Assembly (NCBI RefSeq): GCF_014202945.1
Contig: NZ_JACHHW010000001.1
Span: forward strand, 124,001-188,000
DNA from: Zhongshania antarctica
GTDB lineage: Bacteria; Pseudomonadota; Gammaproteobacteria; Pseudomonadales; Spongiibacteraceae
Reading direction: 5' to 3'
Length of the DNA stretch: 64,000 nucleotides
Positions 1 to 8,316 of the stretch are shown here, in pieces. The notes beneath the pieces are model-generated. The model searched no databases and was not told where the DNA came from. It saw only the letters and a program-made list of their open reading frames with translations. Position 1 is the first letter of the stretch; each line of letters starts with the position of its first letter. The position numbers and the translations under genes are program-made.

Positions 1-298
1 CGCCACCTGGCAAAGATGCTGGGTCAACGGGCAGCGCATCCAAACCAGGTAAGCCGCCGCCAGCAAGCGCCGCGGGATCAACGGGTAGCGCGTCTAAACC
101 GGGTAAACCACCAGCGGACAAAGTTTCTAACTGTGCATCCAAACTGCTAAGTTGATCCGTCAGCATAGACAAGGGCGTTCCCGCTAAGGCGCCAGCTATC
201 GGGTCAACTACCGGCGCTATCGGCCCCGCAAGCGAAACAGATGTCATTGATGCTATTGCTGCTGCTAATGCTAATTTTTTCATTGATGGTGTTTTCAT
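1..298 (-). CDS. Secreted protein with Leu/Pro/Gly-rich tandem repeats (3' part outside window)
   Basis: Reading leftward from an ATG at 298-296, the frame stays open to the window edge (99 codons). The first residues, MKTPSMKKLALAAIASMTSV, look like a Sec signal peptide ending near SLA. The mature part contains two copies of an 18-residue unit with core GLPGLDALPVDPA, encoded by a 54-bp tandem repeat (bases about 20-130) whose copies differ mainly at silent positions. I do not recognise the family. The composition suggests a low-complexity exported or surface protein. The C-terminus and function cannot be judged from this fragment. Confidence 0.6.
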   Translation of the reverse strand, partial: MKTPSMKKLALAAAIASMTSVSLAGPIAPVVDPIAGALAGTPLSMLTDQLSSLDAQLETLSAGGLPGLDALPVDPAALAGGGLPGLDALPVDPASLPGG

Positions 299-344
299 GA
301 TACCTACCCCGGATAATGTCCATATTTTATTTTGCCAATGCCAC

Positions 345-359
345 GTCATAACATATGAC
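345..359. promoter_or_regulatory. Inverted repeat GTCAT-N5-ATGAC, possible operator
   Basis: GTCATAACATATGAC is a perfect 5-bp inverted repeat with a 5-nt centre, 47 bases upstream of the left-edge gene's start codon. A related element with the same GTCA/TGAC arms lies at 503-516. Their position suggests binding sites for a regulator of the left-edge gene. No regulator can be named; the spacing does not match the FleQ-like site at 44255. Confidence 0.3.
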
Positions 360-436
360 CGCAGCCCAAAATGGCCATGCTGTAAACCATAGTACGTGAA
401 AGTACAGATTGACTTTAGTGATTCACGTCACAGAGT

Positions 437-464
437 TAACAGACTAACAGACAAACAGACAAAC
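437..464. repeat. 8-bp tandem repeat (TAACAGAC-type), 3.5 copies
   Basis: TAACAGAC, TAACAGAC, AAACAGAC and AAAC follow one another without gaps. It lies in the intergenic region upstream of the left-edge secreted protein. It could be a slippage-prone tract affecting promoter spacing, or simply chance low complexity. Confidence 0.5.
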
Positions 465-502
465 TTATAGGCACTAAAATTGAATAAAATCAGAAGAAAT
501 GC

Positions 503-516
503 CGTCACATATGACG
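503..516. promoter_or_regulatory. Inverted repeat CGTCA-N4-TGACG, possible operator
   Basis: CGTCACATATGACG is a perfect 5-bp inverted repeat with a 4-nt centre. It shares the GTCA...ATATGAC core with the element at 345-359, which makes a common regulator plausible. Function is inferred only from symmetry and location. Confidence 0.3.
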
Positions 517-634
517 ATAAGACAGCATCTGCAAACTCAAGTTCACATATAATTATTATGAGTATTAGAGCTTATATAGCAGTCCCAAAGACCTTGTACG
601 GAACTGCTGCATTTAACGAAGTGTAATAAATTTT

Positions 635-1045
635 TTAACTTGACATTAATTTTTCCTGAACTGCGTCAAAATCCCAATACGCTTTGAGGGAGGAAATTTT
701 TCCACTATTATCCGCTTTATAAACAACGACCATATCCATTTCCATTTTTAGATCATTTGGCAAATTATTCACCAAGTGGACCAAGTTGGCACATTCGTCG
801 CCAGCAGGAAATGATGACAAAATCGTAAATTCAATTTTGCCCGGCGCAATAATTAAATCCCAAAACCCCGCAATTGCTTCCTTGCCACTGTGGCCTTCAC
901 CACTTGGATCGAGTGGCGATTTTCCAACCGGATCTTGAACCACGGCCACGTCTGAAAACAGTGCCAACCACGCTTCCTTATCTCCCTGCTCTACGTACTT
1001 GCCTGACAAACGGCTCGCCGCCAGCGCTGCCTGTGCATTTCCCAT
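635..1045 (-). CDS. SnoaL-like / NTF2-superfamily small protein
   Basis: 136 residues, a typical size for the single-domain NTF2-like cone fold that includes SnoaL and ketosteroid isomerases. Family-like features are the N-terminal helix with KYVEQGDKEAWLALFSDVAV, the loop VQDPVGKSPLDPSGEGHSG, GKEAIAGFWD, and a C-terminal strand ending SLKAYWDFD. A strong AGGAG ribosome site lies about 8 nt before the ATG. Relatives act as isomerases or hydrolases on steroids and polyketides, or are only annotated as limonene-epoxide-hydrolase-like. The substrate here is unknown. It is transcribed alone. Confidence 0.75.
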   Translation of the reverse strand: MGNAQAALAASRLSGKYVEQGDKEAWLALFSDVAVVQDPVGKSPLDPSGEGHSGKEAIAGFWDLIIAPGKIEFTILSSFPAGDECANLVHLVNNLPNDLKMEMDMVVVYKADNSGKISSLKAYWDFDAVQEKLMSS

Positions 1046-1323
1046 TGTATTTCTCCTAAATAACTAAACGATAAATATGCTGACTAATAGCACGCACTTA
1101 AAAATCAGCGTTGAAAGAAACCACGCTAGCCTGCCATGAGGTACCCGGCAATAATTGGTCATTAGCAATGCGCGTGGCATACTGTCAGCTGAAGCCACAA
1201 CAGGCACTTAGCGCCGAGACCTCATTAAAAGCCTCTGATAGTCGCAATAAAGTGCCCTGTTGGAACATCGCCCATTCGACGTAGCACCGACGATATACAA
1301 CCGCATATTCATCAGGATTTATC

Positions 1324-2337
1324 ATGAATGATTTTGCCCCTAATGGGCTTTTGAGAAACCCCCACGCCCAATCCATTTTAGCGTCGACTAAATTGCGAAA
1401 ATTACGCAGCTACCCCCGCTCGCGAGCGATGCTCAATGCCAGCAAGACCGTTGTTTTAGATTGCGGTGCAGGCCAACAGTTATTGGGCGAGCACGCCGCT
1501 CATGCGGTTCGCAGCAAGGGCTTAATAACTCTCATTCACGGCTGGGAAGGCAGCTCCCAATCAACTTATATGCTTTCCGCTGGCGGCAGCCTGTTTGCAG
1601 CAGGTTACGACGTATTTAGGCTTAACCTGCGCGACCACGGGCCTAGCCATCACCTTAACCGCGAACTGTTTAACTCTGCACGACTCGATGAGGTGGTGGG
1701 CGCAATTCAAGCAATCCACAAAACCTACCCCCAGCAGTGGCAATTTTTAGCAGGCTTTTCACTGGGCGGCAATTTCGCGCTGCGGGTCGCAGCAGAGGCG
1801 GCAAAAGCTGATCTACAAATCAAACAAACCGTGGCTATTTGCCCGGTAGTTGATCCGGCGAAAACCATGATTGCCCTCGAGCAAGGTTGGTGGGTTTACG
1901 AGAAATATTTTGTTCGGAAATGGCAAAAATCCCTGCGCAAAAAAATCAATTTATACCCAGAGCTAGGTTACCAGAACAGCTTATTTAAGCTAAAAACATT
2001 GCGCGATATGAACAACTACTTTATTCCAAACCACACTGAGTTTGGCGATGCCGCCGATTACTTTCAGGCTTACTCCATCGCCGAAGATGCCTTGGTAAAT
2101 TTAAACGCTCCGGCCCACATCATTGCCGCGCAAGACGACCCTATTATTTTGGCGGAGGATTTCGCGCGCCTGGCCGAGAGTAAATACCTTAGCATCGAAA
2201 CCAAGCGCTACGGCGGCCACTGCGGCTTCGTTAAAAACTATCAACTCGACAGCTGGTTAGACGAACGTTTACTCGAGCTGATTAACCTACGGCGCTACCC
2301 AACGGGTGATCCCGCCAAAAGTAATCAACAATCGTAG
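1324..2337 (+). CDS. YheT-family alpha/beta hydrolase
   Basis: 337 residues with the YheT/ABHD1-3 layout. An N-terminal segment with LLRNPHAQSILAS is typical of the family. It is followed by the oxyanion-hole motif HGWEGSS (near residue 74), the nucleophile elbow GFSLGG (Ser near residue 143), an acidic residue in AAQDDPI, and the catalytic His in GGHCGF. AGGA precedes the ATG by 6-7 nt. Family members are putative cytosolic esterases of uncertain substrate. The gene is monocistronic and ends 6 bases from the convergent CitE-like gene. Confidence 0.85.
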   Translation: MNDFAPNGLLRNPHAQSILASTKLRKLRSYPRSRAMLNASKTVVLDCGAGQQLLGEHAAHAVRSKGLITLIHGWEGSSQSTYMLSAGGSLFAAGYDVFRLNLRDHGPSHHLNRELFNSARLDEVVGAIQAIHKTYPQQWQFLAGFSLGGNFALRVAAEAAKADLQIKQTVAICPVVDPAKTMIALEQGWWVYEKYFVRKWQKSLRKKINLYPELGYQNSLFKLKTLRDMNNYFIPNHTEFGDAADYFQAYSIAEDALVNLNAPAHIIAAQDDPIILAEDFARLAESKYLSIETKRYGGHCGFVKNYQLDSWLDERLLELINLRRYPTGDPAKSNQQS

Positions 2338-2343
2338 CTAGAC

Positions 2344-3207
2344 TCACGTCACGGCGATTTGTTCGGCAATCGCCAGTAAACGCACTGCCTCCTCAACGTG
2401 CAAGGCTTCAACCAGACGGCCGTCAACCAACACGACGGCTTTACCTTCTGCCGTAGCTTCTTGCCAAGCTACCTGGATCTTTTCCGCTCGCGCCAAGGCT
2501 TCCACTGACGGCGAAAATAAGCGATTGGTGATGGCAATTTGCTTAGGGTGAATCAGGGTCTTGCCATCAAAACCGAGCTCGACGCCCTGCTCGCACGCCA
2601 AGGTCAAGCCATTCTCATCATCCAGATCCAGATGTACACCGTCAAAAACGTCAATGCCATTCGCACGGGCCGCCAAAACACACAAGCCAAGAGAGGTCAG
2701 CATCCCAAGCCGCTGAGGAGTGTGGGGTACACGCAAATCTTTGGCGAGGTCTGAGGTGCCTAGCACAATGGCATCCATGCGCTCGTGAGCGCCGGCTATT
2801 TCATTAACCGCCAATATCCCTCGTGGCGTTTCTGCCATCGCCCACAATTTTAAGTCGGCGCGGGCGCCAGCCTGTTTCAAGACCTGAACCACGGCGTGAA
2901 TTTCTGCCGCTGACTCGACTTTTGGCAGGCACAGAGCGGCAATCGACGCGGTCGCAAACGCCTCAATATCCTTTCGGCCCCACTCGGTATCGAAGCCATT
3001 CACCCGCACCACGAGTTCGCGCCGGCCGTAGCCACCAGCCATAACCGCCGCTAGCACCTGCTCTCTCGCCAACGCCTTTTGCGCTGGTGACACCGCATCT
3101 TCCAGATCCAAGATCAAAACATCGGCGTCTAGACTACGCGCCTTCTCTAAAGCTCGGGCATTGGAACCAGGCATATACAGTACTGAGCGACGCGGATTAA
3201 CGGCCAT
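2344..3207 (-). CDS. HpcH/HpaI aldolase, CitE-like (citrate lyase beta / malyl-CoA lyase family)
   Basis: 287 residues, usual for stand-alone CitE-like lyases. Visible motifs are RRSVLYMPGSNARALEKA at the N-terminus (CoA/phosphate binding), LDLEDAV (metal region), AMAETPRGI with the conserved Glu, and LGTSDLAKDL. The C-terminal part holds GFDGKTLIHPKQI. These proteins cleave or condense acyl-CoA thioesters such as citramalyl-, malyl- or methylmalyl-CoA. CitD and CitF are absent nearby, so citrate-lyase activity is unlikely. Its ATG is about 90 bases from the Fur-box-like site that serves the divergent iron block. Confidence 0.85.
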   Translation of the reverse strand: MAVNPRRSVLYMPGSNARALEKARSLDADVLILDLEDAVSPAQKALAREQVLAAVMAGGYGRRELVVRVNGFDTEWGRKDIEAFATASIAALCLPKVESAAEIHAVVQVLKQAGARADLKLWAMAETPRGILAVNEIAGAHERMDAIVLGTSDLAKDLRVPHTPQRLGMLTSLGLCVLAARANGIDVFDGVHLDLDDENGLTLACEQGVELGFDGKTLIHPKQIAITNRLFSPSVEALARAEKIQVAWQEATAEGKAVVLVDGRLVEALHVEEAVRLLAIAEQIAVT

Positions 3208-3297
3208 AAGACACTCTCTATAATGTAAAAGGCCGTCAGTTTACCACAGCTAAGCCGCTGACTTATCCGGCGCTAGTGGACTGCAGGCAAGCATTAA

Positions 3298-3327
3298 TTG
3301 CGAATCATTATCAATTAGCGATAGAAT
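3298..3327 (+). promoter_or_regulatory. Putative promoter with Fur box in front of the imelysin block
   Basis: TGCGAATCATTATCA at 3299-3313 matches 13 of 15 positions of the Fur 7-1-7 consensus TGATAATnATTATCA. It overlaps a possible -35 (TTGCGA, 3298-3303) and spacer, with a -10-like TAGAAT at 3322-3327, so bound Fur would block RNA polymerase. The next start codon (3377) begins an iron-type gene block, which supports iron-repressed expression. The promoter assignment is by eye. Confidence 0.6.
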
Positions 3328-3376
3328 ATCCACCCCGCTTCTCCAGAGAAGCCAGTTTTCATTGCGGAGTCTGTTA

Positions 3377-4642
3377 ATGTCAGCGCTGTTTCGCCACCCC
3401 CTAGCCCTTATTGCCTGTTTAATTCTCTCTGGCTTCGCTCAGGCTGAAGCCAAACCTGCGGCAAAAGTCGATGCGCTAGCGGTGGTTAAACATTATGCCG
3501 ACCTCGGCCACGCAATTTATAGCGATGCCGAAAGTAGCGCTCGCCAATTGCAAATTCAGGTTGAAACCTTTTTGCAAGCGCCAGATCAAGAAGGCTTAAT
3601 TGCAGCGCAAAAAGCATGGCAAACCGCACGTATTCCCTACCAGCAAAGCGAAGCGTTTCGCTTTGGAAACCCAGTGGTAGATGACTGGGAGCACCAACTT
3701 AATAGCTGGCCACTCGACGAGGGGCTAATCGACTACGTCGCCGACGATTATTTTGCCGCCCTGGGTAATATTGGCGGTGACCTTAATATTATCGCCAATG
3801 CCCGCATTAATCTGGGTGGCGAGATTATTGACGCCAGTACGATTAACGCCGAGTTGTTACGCGGCCTCCATGAGCTCGGCGGCTCCGCAGCCAATGTTGC
3901 CACGGGCTACCACGCTATTGAATTTTTACTATGGGGGCAGGACCTCCACGGTCACGAACTCGGCGCGGGTGAACGTCCCTACACCGATTACAGCCAAGGC
4001 GCGCAATGCAGTCACGGCAATTGTGACCGGCGCGCCGCTTATTTGCGCACGGCGGTCAGTATCCTGGTAGAAGACCTCAGTTATATGACCAAACAGTGGG
4101 CGCCAAACCACGCCGGCAATTACCGCAGCCAGTTGCTCGCCCTCAACAAGCAAATTGTCTTAGCGAGAATTTTCAACGGCATGGGATCACTGTCATTAGG
4201 CGAGCTAGGTGGTGAACGGATAAAAGTATCACTAGAAGCCAACTCAACAGAAGATGAACACGACTGTTTTAGCGACAACACCCATTGGTCTCACTACTAC
4301 AACGGCCTGGGTATTGAAAATGTGTACCTCGGTCGCTACCAGCGACTCAATGGTGACATTTTACGTGGCCCGTCACTAAGTGATTTAGTCCAGCAGGCAA
4401 GCCCCGACGTCGACAAGAAAACTCGGCAGACTCTGAGCGCAACCATGGCAAGTTTAAAGGCATTAAGCGATACCGCCGAAGCCAAGGAAAAGCCAATGAA
4501 ATTTGACATGCTTATCGCGGAGGGTAATCAGCGAGGCGAAGATATTCTCAGCGCCATTCTGAAAGACCTGGTAGCGCAAACTCGCGCCTTTGAAGCCGCG
4601 GCAGCGGCTATTAAAATCGACCCAACAGCCACAGGCCTATAA
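3377..4642 (+). CDS. Imelysin family protein (peptidase M75-like, iron-regulated)
   Basis: I chose the ATG at 3377, which has GGAG about 7 nt upstream, over the in-frame TTG at 3362. The protein is 421 residues with signal peptide MSALFRHPLALIACLILSGF...QA. The imelysin signature GxHxxE is intact as GYHAIE (near residue 177), followed by FLLWGQD. The second half repeats the helical-bundle fold, with SHYYNGLGIENVYLG. Known relatives (IrpA, ICMP, EfeO-like) are periplasmic or surface proteins induced by low iron. The family fold suggests metal or haem handling rather than proteolysis. It heads the Fur-box block and ends 3 nt before the next gene. Confidence 0.9.
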   Translation: MSALFRHPLALIACLILSGFAQAEAKPAAKVDALAVVKHYADLGHAIYSDAESSARQLQIQVETFLQAPDQEGLIAAQKAWQTARIPYQQSEAFRFGNPVVDDWEHQLNSWPLDEGLIDYVADDYFAALGNIGGDLNIIANARINLGGEIIDASTINAELLRGLHELGGSAANVATGYHAIEFLLWGQDLHGHELGAGERPYTDYSQGAQCSHGNCDRRAAYLRTAVSILVEDLSYMTKQWAPNHAGNYRSQLLALNKQIVLARIFNGMGSLSLGELGGERIKVSLEANSTEDEHDCFSDNTHWSHYYNGLGIENVYLGRYQRLNGDILRGPSLSDLVQQASPDVDKKTRQTLSATMASLKALSDTAEAKEKPMKFDMLIAEGNQRGEDILSAILKDLVAQTRAFEAAAAAIKIDPTATGL

Positions 4643-4645
4643 ACC

Positions 4646-6019
4646 TTGCCGAGGCCGCGCACGATATCACCGTCGATGCTGCTACTGTGCGCCGTCATTG
4701 CATTATCGGCCTGCAAAAGCCACGCGCCACTCCCCTTAGACAGTGGCGCCAGCTTTAGCCTTGCCTCAGACTCACCACGTATTCTTGAACAGGCCCAGCC
4801 TCAACTCAGTATGGAGCAGAAACTCGATTGGGCGGTGGGAAAAAGCTTTGCCAATCAAGCCTGGGTGAGCGCACCCGCCAGCACCCGCGCGCGCGACGGC
4901 CTTGGGCCATTGTTTAACGCCAACAGCTGTGTCGCCTGCCACCAGCACAATGGCCAAGGCCAATTACCGGAACACGGCCCTGGCCTGATACTGCGCATCG
5001 CCGCCATTGGCGCAAACCATAATGCCTATGGCGAGCAGCTCCAAGATCACGCGCTACTCGGCAACCGAGCCGAAGGGCAGATTGCGTGGCGCGACATTGC
5101 ATCGGCGGGTCAGGCAGCCAGCGAACAAACTAGCTTAAGTCACCGCCAGTATTTTATGGTGCAAGCGAACTATGGCGATACTAACGGTATGGCGTTTTCA
5201 GCGCGGCTTGCCCCCGCCTTAATCGGCATGGGTTTATTAAACAGTATCTCTGACGAACTGCTCGTTAAACGCAGTGATCCTGAGGATCGCGACGGCAACG
5301 GTATTTCTGGCCGTGTCGAACTGCGCTGGGACGAACAACAACAAAAACTGCGCCCCGGCCGCTTTGGCTGGAAGGCCAGCCAAGCCAGTCTTAAGCAACA
5401 AGTCGCCTTGGCCTTTAGCCAAGACTTGGGTATTCGCTCGACCATTTATTCAGCGCCAAATTGCCCGCCCATTATGCCAAACTGCGACCCAGAGTTTGCG
5501 CTAAGCGAAAACCCAGAGCCGGAAATAAGTGCAAAATTGCTAAATGCCGTTACTTACTATATTGCCAATCTCGCGGTGCCGAGCATACAAAAAAAGCCTG
5601 ACTTACAAACGGGCTACCAGCACTTTATTAAGCTCGGTTGCGCCGACTGCCACATTCCAGCAACCGAAATCAACACCGCTGCTTTTGGCTTGCAACCATC
5701 ACTTACTAGCGTGACTACGCAAAAAGAAACCATTTACCCCTTTAGCGATCTATTGCTGCACGACATGGGTCCAGAACTTGCTGACAGCGCCGATACCGAC
5801 AACACCCCAGCCACAGAATGGCGCACCGCGCCGCTTTGGGGGCTAGGAATACGCAGTCGAGACGACACTCAAACACGCCTGCTTCACGACGGTCGCGCCA
5901 AATCCGTCGAAGAGGCTATACGCTGGCATGGCGGCGAGGCTGAGCGTAGCCGTCAAAATTACCAACAACTTGATTCTCACTCACAAACGGCTCTGCTACA
6001 TTTTCTTAAGGCACTGTAA
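4646..6019 (+). CDS. Di-haem c-type oxidoreductase (DHOR/DUF1111) lipoprotein
   Basis: 457 residues from a TTG at 4646; an ATG at 4676 is a possible alternative but would remove the Arg residues of the signal n-region. The lipobox LSAC (Cys near 23) predicts lipidation. Two CxxCH haem-c motifs are present, CVACH near residue 95 and CADCH near 332. The C-terminal block has TAPLWGLG and LHDGRAKSVEEAIRWHGGEA, characteristic of this MauG/cytochrome-peroxidase-like family. In iron-regulated loci of other proteobacteria the family sits between two imelysins, exactly as here. Electron transfer or Fe(II)/Fe(III) redox in the periplasm is the likely role. Confidence 0.9.
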   Translation: MPRPRTISPSMLLLCAVIALSACKSHAPLPLDSGASFSLASDSPRILEQAQPQLSMEQKLDWAVGKSFANQAWVSAPASTRARDGLGPLFNANSCVACHQHNGQGQLPEHGPGLILRIAAIGANHNAYGEQLQDHALLGNRAEGQIAWRDIASAGQAASEQTSLSHRQYFMVQANYGDTNGMAFSARLAPALIGMGLLNSISDELLVKRSDPEDRDGNGISGRVELRWDEQQQKLRPGRFGWKASQASLKQQVALAFSQDLGIRSTIYSAPNCPPIMPNCDPEFALSENPEPEISAKLLNAVTYYIANLAVPSIQKKPDLQTGYQHFIKLGCADCHIPATEINTAAFGLQPSLTSVTTQKETIYPFSDLLLHDMGPELADSADTDNTPATEWRTAPLWGLGIRSRDDTQTRLLHDGRAKSVEEAIRWHGGEAERSRQNYQQLDSHSQTALLHFLKAL

Positions 6020-7149
6020 TGAAATTACCAACCCTGAGCGCCCCTCAATTAAAAGTGATGACCCACAGCCTGCTGCTTATTGCCGCCATAGGTTTAACCG
6101 CCGCCTGTAGTCCGCCCCCCTCAGAAAAAGTGCTGATAAACACCAGCAAATTGGCTATTTTACCCGCGCACGAACGCTTTTCACTTAGCAGCCAGGCGCT
6201 GGCCCTCGCTGCGGATAGTTTTTGTGCCGCGCCAAGCAGCGAGGGCCTCGACCTCGTCCGCACTCACTGGCGAACCACCGTGGACAGCTGGTCTGGGGTG
6301 CAAAACCTGCAATTTGGCCCTCTGCTCATCGACAATCAAGCCTGGAAAATTCAATTTTGGCCCGACAAAAAGAACTTGATTGCCCGCAAAGTTGAAGTAC
6401 TTATACGCAGTGACGAAGTATTAAACGAAAAACGTATCGACGACGCCAGCGTTGTCGTACAAGGCCTGTCGTCGCTAGAATACTTGCTGTTTGACGGGAA
6501 GCTCGGCTCTCTAAAGAGCTATGCGAATACCGACACCAGCACTCGCCGCTGCGCGCTATTGGTCGCGGTGACCGGTCATTTACACGGAGTTGCTAACGGC
6601 CTATACGATGCATGGCGTCCAGAGTCAGGCAACTACCTGCAGGCGTTTACTAAAACTGGCCCCGATAATCCAGAATACCCCGACGACAATGTGGCACTCG
6701 CTAATTTACTCGACACCCTCGTGGCCGGCGTTGAACTCATTAAACGGGACAAATTTGAGCGCCCCTTAGGCCTTGCAAGCAGCGACGGCCAAGCACAAAT
6801 TTACCTGCTCGAATGGTGGCGGAGCCAATATTCCAGAGAGGCGATCACCGCCAATCTCATGGCATTAAAAACGGTGTTTACTGCGGCAAGCGGCTATGGC
6901 TTAGACGACTATTTAACCAGCGTTAAGCAACACAGCGATTTAAGCGCACAAATCCAACAGCACTTTGACAGCAGTCTCAGCGCCGCCAACGCCATACCCA
7001 ATAGTTTGTTTAGTAGCCCAGCGCCCCGCGACCAAGCCGAGCTTATTGCGTTTCAAAACGAAATTACCACGCTGCTTTCTTTACTGAAATCTGATTTGCC
7101 CACGGCCTTAGGTATCAGCCTTGGGTTTAACGCCAAAGACGGCGACTAA
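6019..7149 (+). CDS. Second imelysin-like lipoprotein with altered GxHxxE motif
   Basis: 376 residues. The ATG overlaps the previous stop (TAATG), indicating translational coupling. A lipoprotein signal ends in TAAC (Cys near residue 31). The fold-level features of imelysins are present, such as FGPLLIDNQAWKIQFWPD and a GLSSLEYLLFD segment. At the signature position the sequence is GLSSLE, so the conserved His of GxHxxE is Ser while Gly and Glu remain. This may mean it binds metal differently from the first imelysin or acts as a structural partner. It is the third gene of the iron block. Confidence 0.85.
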   Translation: MKLPTLSAPQLKVMTHSLLLIAAIGLTAACSPPPSEKVLINTSKLAILPAHERFSLSSQALALAADSFCAAPSSEGLDLVRTHWRTTVDSWSGVQNLQFGPLLIDNQAWKIQFWPDKKNLIARKVEVLIRSDEVLNEKRIDDASVVVQGLSSLEYLLFDGKLGSLKSYANTDTSTRRCALLVAVTGHLHGVANGLYDAWRPESGNYLQAFTKTGPDNPEYPDDNVALANLLDTLVAGVELIKRDKFERPLGLASSDGQAQIYLLEWWRSQYSREAITANLMALKTVFTAASGYGLDDYLTSVKQHSDLSAQIQQHFDSSLSAANAIPNSLFSSPAPRDQAELIAFQNEITTLLSLLKSDLPTALGISLGFNAKDGD

Positions 7150-7196
7150 ATTAACAAGCTCTGCGCCACCAGCAATCAGAAAATTTGAGGAACACC

Positions 7197-8297
7197 ATGC
7201 AACGTCGTCGCTTTATCCTCGCCTCTGGCGCCCTCCTGAGCACACCATTTGTGGGCGTGTCGCCAGCACTGGCCAAAACTGCCAAATTCACACCGGTTCT
7301 CAGCGCCGCCAGCGATGACGACGGCAAGCATATAGGCGTGTGGCGCGACGATCACTGGCAGCTGTCTCAAAAAATCGCCCACCGTGGTCACGACAGCCTA
7401 TTCCATCGCCAGCGTCAGGAGCTGGTTTTTTTCTCTCGTCGACCTGGCCGTGAAATGTATATTGTCGACGCGAAACACGGCGGCTTGCTGCACACCGTAA
7501 GCAGTGAAGATGGCTACCACTACTACGGTCACGGCTGCCTAAGTGCCGATGGCCGCTACTTATACACCACTGAAAATTATTTTGCCGATGATGGCGCGGG
7601 CAGTATCGGTGTTTACGACTGCCAGCAAGATTATCAGTGTGTTGGCCATATGGACTGCGACGGCATTGGCCCTCACGAACTGGCACTGATGCCCGACGGC
7701 AAGACCTTGGCCATTGCCATTGGCGGCATTAAAACCTTGCCCGCCAGTGGCAGAAAAACACTGAACCCAAATACCATGACGCCCGCGCTGCACTACTTAG
7801 ATATTGCCTCCGGAAGGGTCGTAGAGCGCCACGCTGCACCACATTTCCAATTGAGCCTCCGCCATCTGGACGTTAGCGCAAGCGGTCAAGTTATTATTGG
7901 CGCCCAATTCCAAGGTAGTCTGCCATCGCGACTGCCGCTGGTATACAGCCATCAGCGGGGCGCCGCCCTCACTGCAATGAGCTATGGCGAACTGCCTTTG
8001 CAATTTAAACAAGACTATATTGCCAGCATTAGTATTGACGCGCAGGGCATACACGCCGTGACTAGCTGCCCCCGCGACAATCTCGTCTGCCTCTGGGATC
8101 TCCGTAGTTTGCAGTTACAACAGGTATACTCCTTGCGAGACAGTGCCGGGGCCATTTATGACGCCGCTTATCAGCAGTTTATTTTAAGCAATGGCAATGG
8201 CCAGCTAATGGCGTTAAAGCCCGAGCAAACGAAATTGATTCCCCTTGCCTACGCCCCTGGAACCCATTGGGATAACCACCTAACACTATTGCGCTGA
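7197..8297 (+). CDS. DUF1513 protein with twin-arginine signal
   Basis: The ATG at 7197 has GAGG 6 nt upstream and is preferred to the TTG at 7185. The product has 366 residues and begins MQRRRFILASGALLSTPF, a Tat-type signal ending near ALA. The mature part resembles a beta-propeller: strand-rich repeats with motifs such as GHGCLSADGRYLYTTEN, GIGPHELALMPDGKTLAIAIGG and NLVCLWDLR. DUF1513 proteins accompany imelysin and DHOR genes in iron-regulated clusters, and their biochemical role is unknown. Tat export would fit folding around a cofactor or metal before export. It starts 47 nt after the second imelysin. Confidence 0.85.
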   Translation: MQRRRFILASGALLSTPFVGVSPALAKTAKFTPVLSAASDDDGKHIGVWRDDHWQLSQKIAHRGHDSLFHRQRQELVFFSRRPGREMYIVDAKHGGLLHTVSSEDGYHYYGHGCLSADGRYLYTTENYFADDGAGSIGVYDCQQDYQCVGHMDCDGIGPHELALMPDGKTLAIAIGGIKTLPASGRKTLNPNTMTPALHYLDIASGRVVERHAAPHFQLSLRHLDVSASGQVIIGAQFQGSLPSRLPLVYSHQRGAALTAMSYGELPLQFKQDYIASISIDAQGIHAVTSCPRDNLVCLWDLRSLQLQQVYSLRDSAGAIYDAAYQQFILSNGNGQLMALKPEQTKLIPLAYAPGTHWDNHLTLLR

Positions 8298-8316
8298 ACA
8301 CGATTAAGGAAGCAAT

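Larger units (their letters stand above)
299..634. other. Intergenic region with short repeats, no gene seen
   Basis: This AT-rich region of about 336 bases lies upstream of the leftward secreted-protein gene and downstream of the leftward SnoaL-like gene. No convincing ORF was found. It carries two GTCA/TGAC inverted repeats and an 8-bp tandem repeat, listed separately, and presumably holds the promoter of the left-edge gene. Confidence 0.5.
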
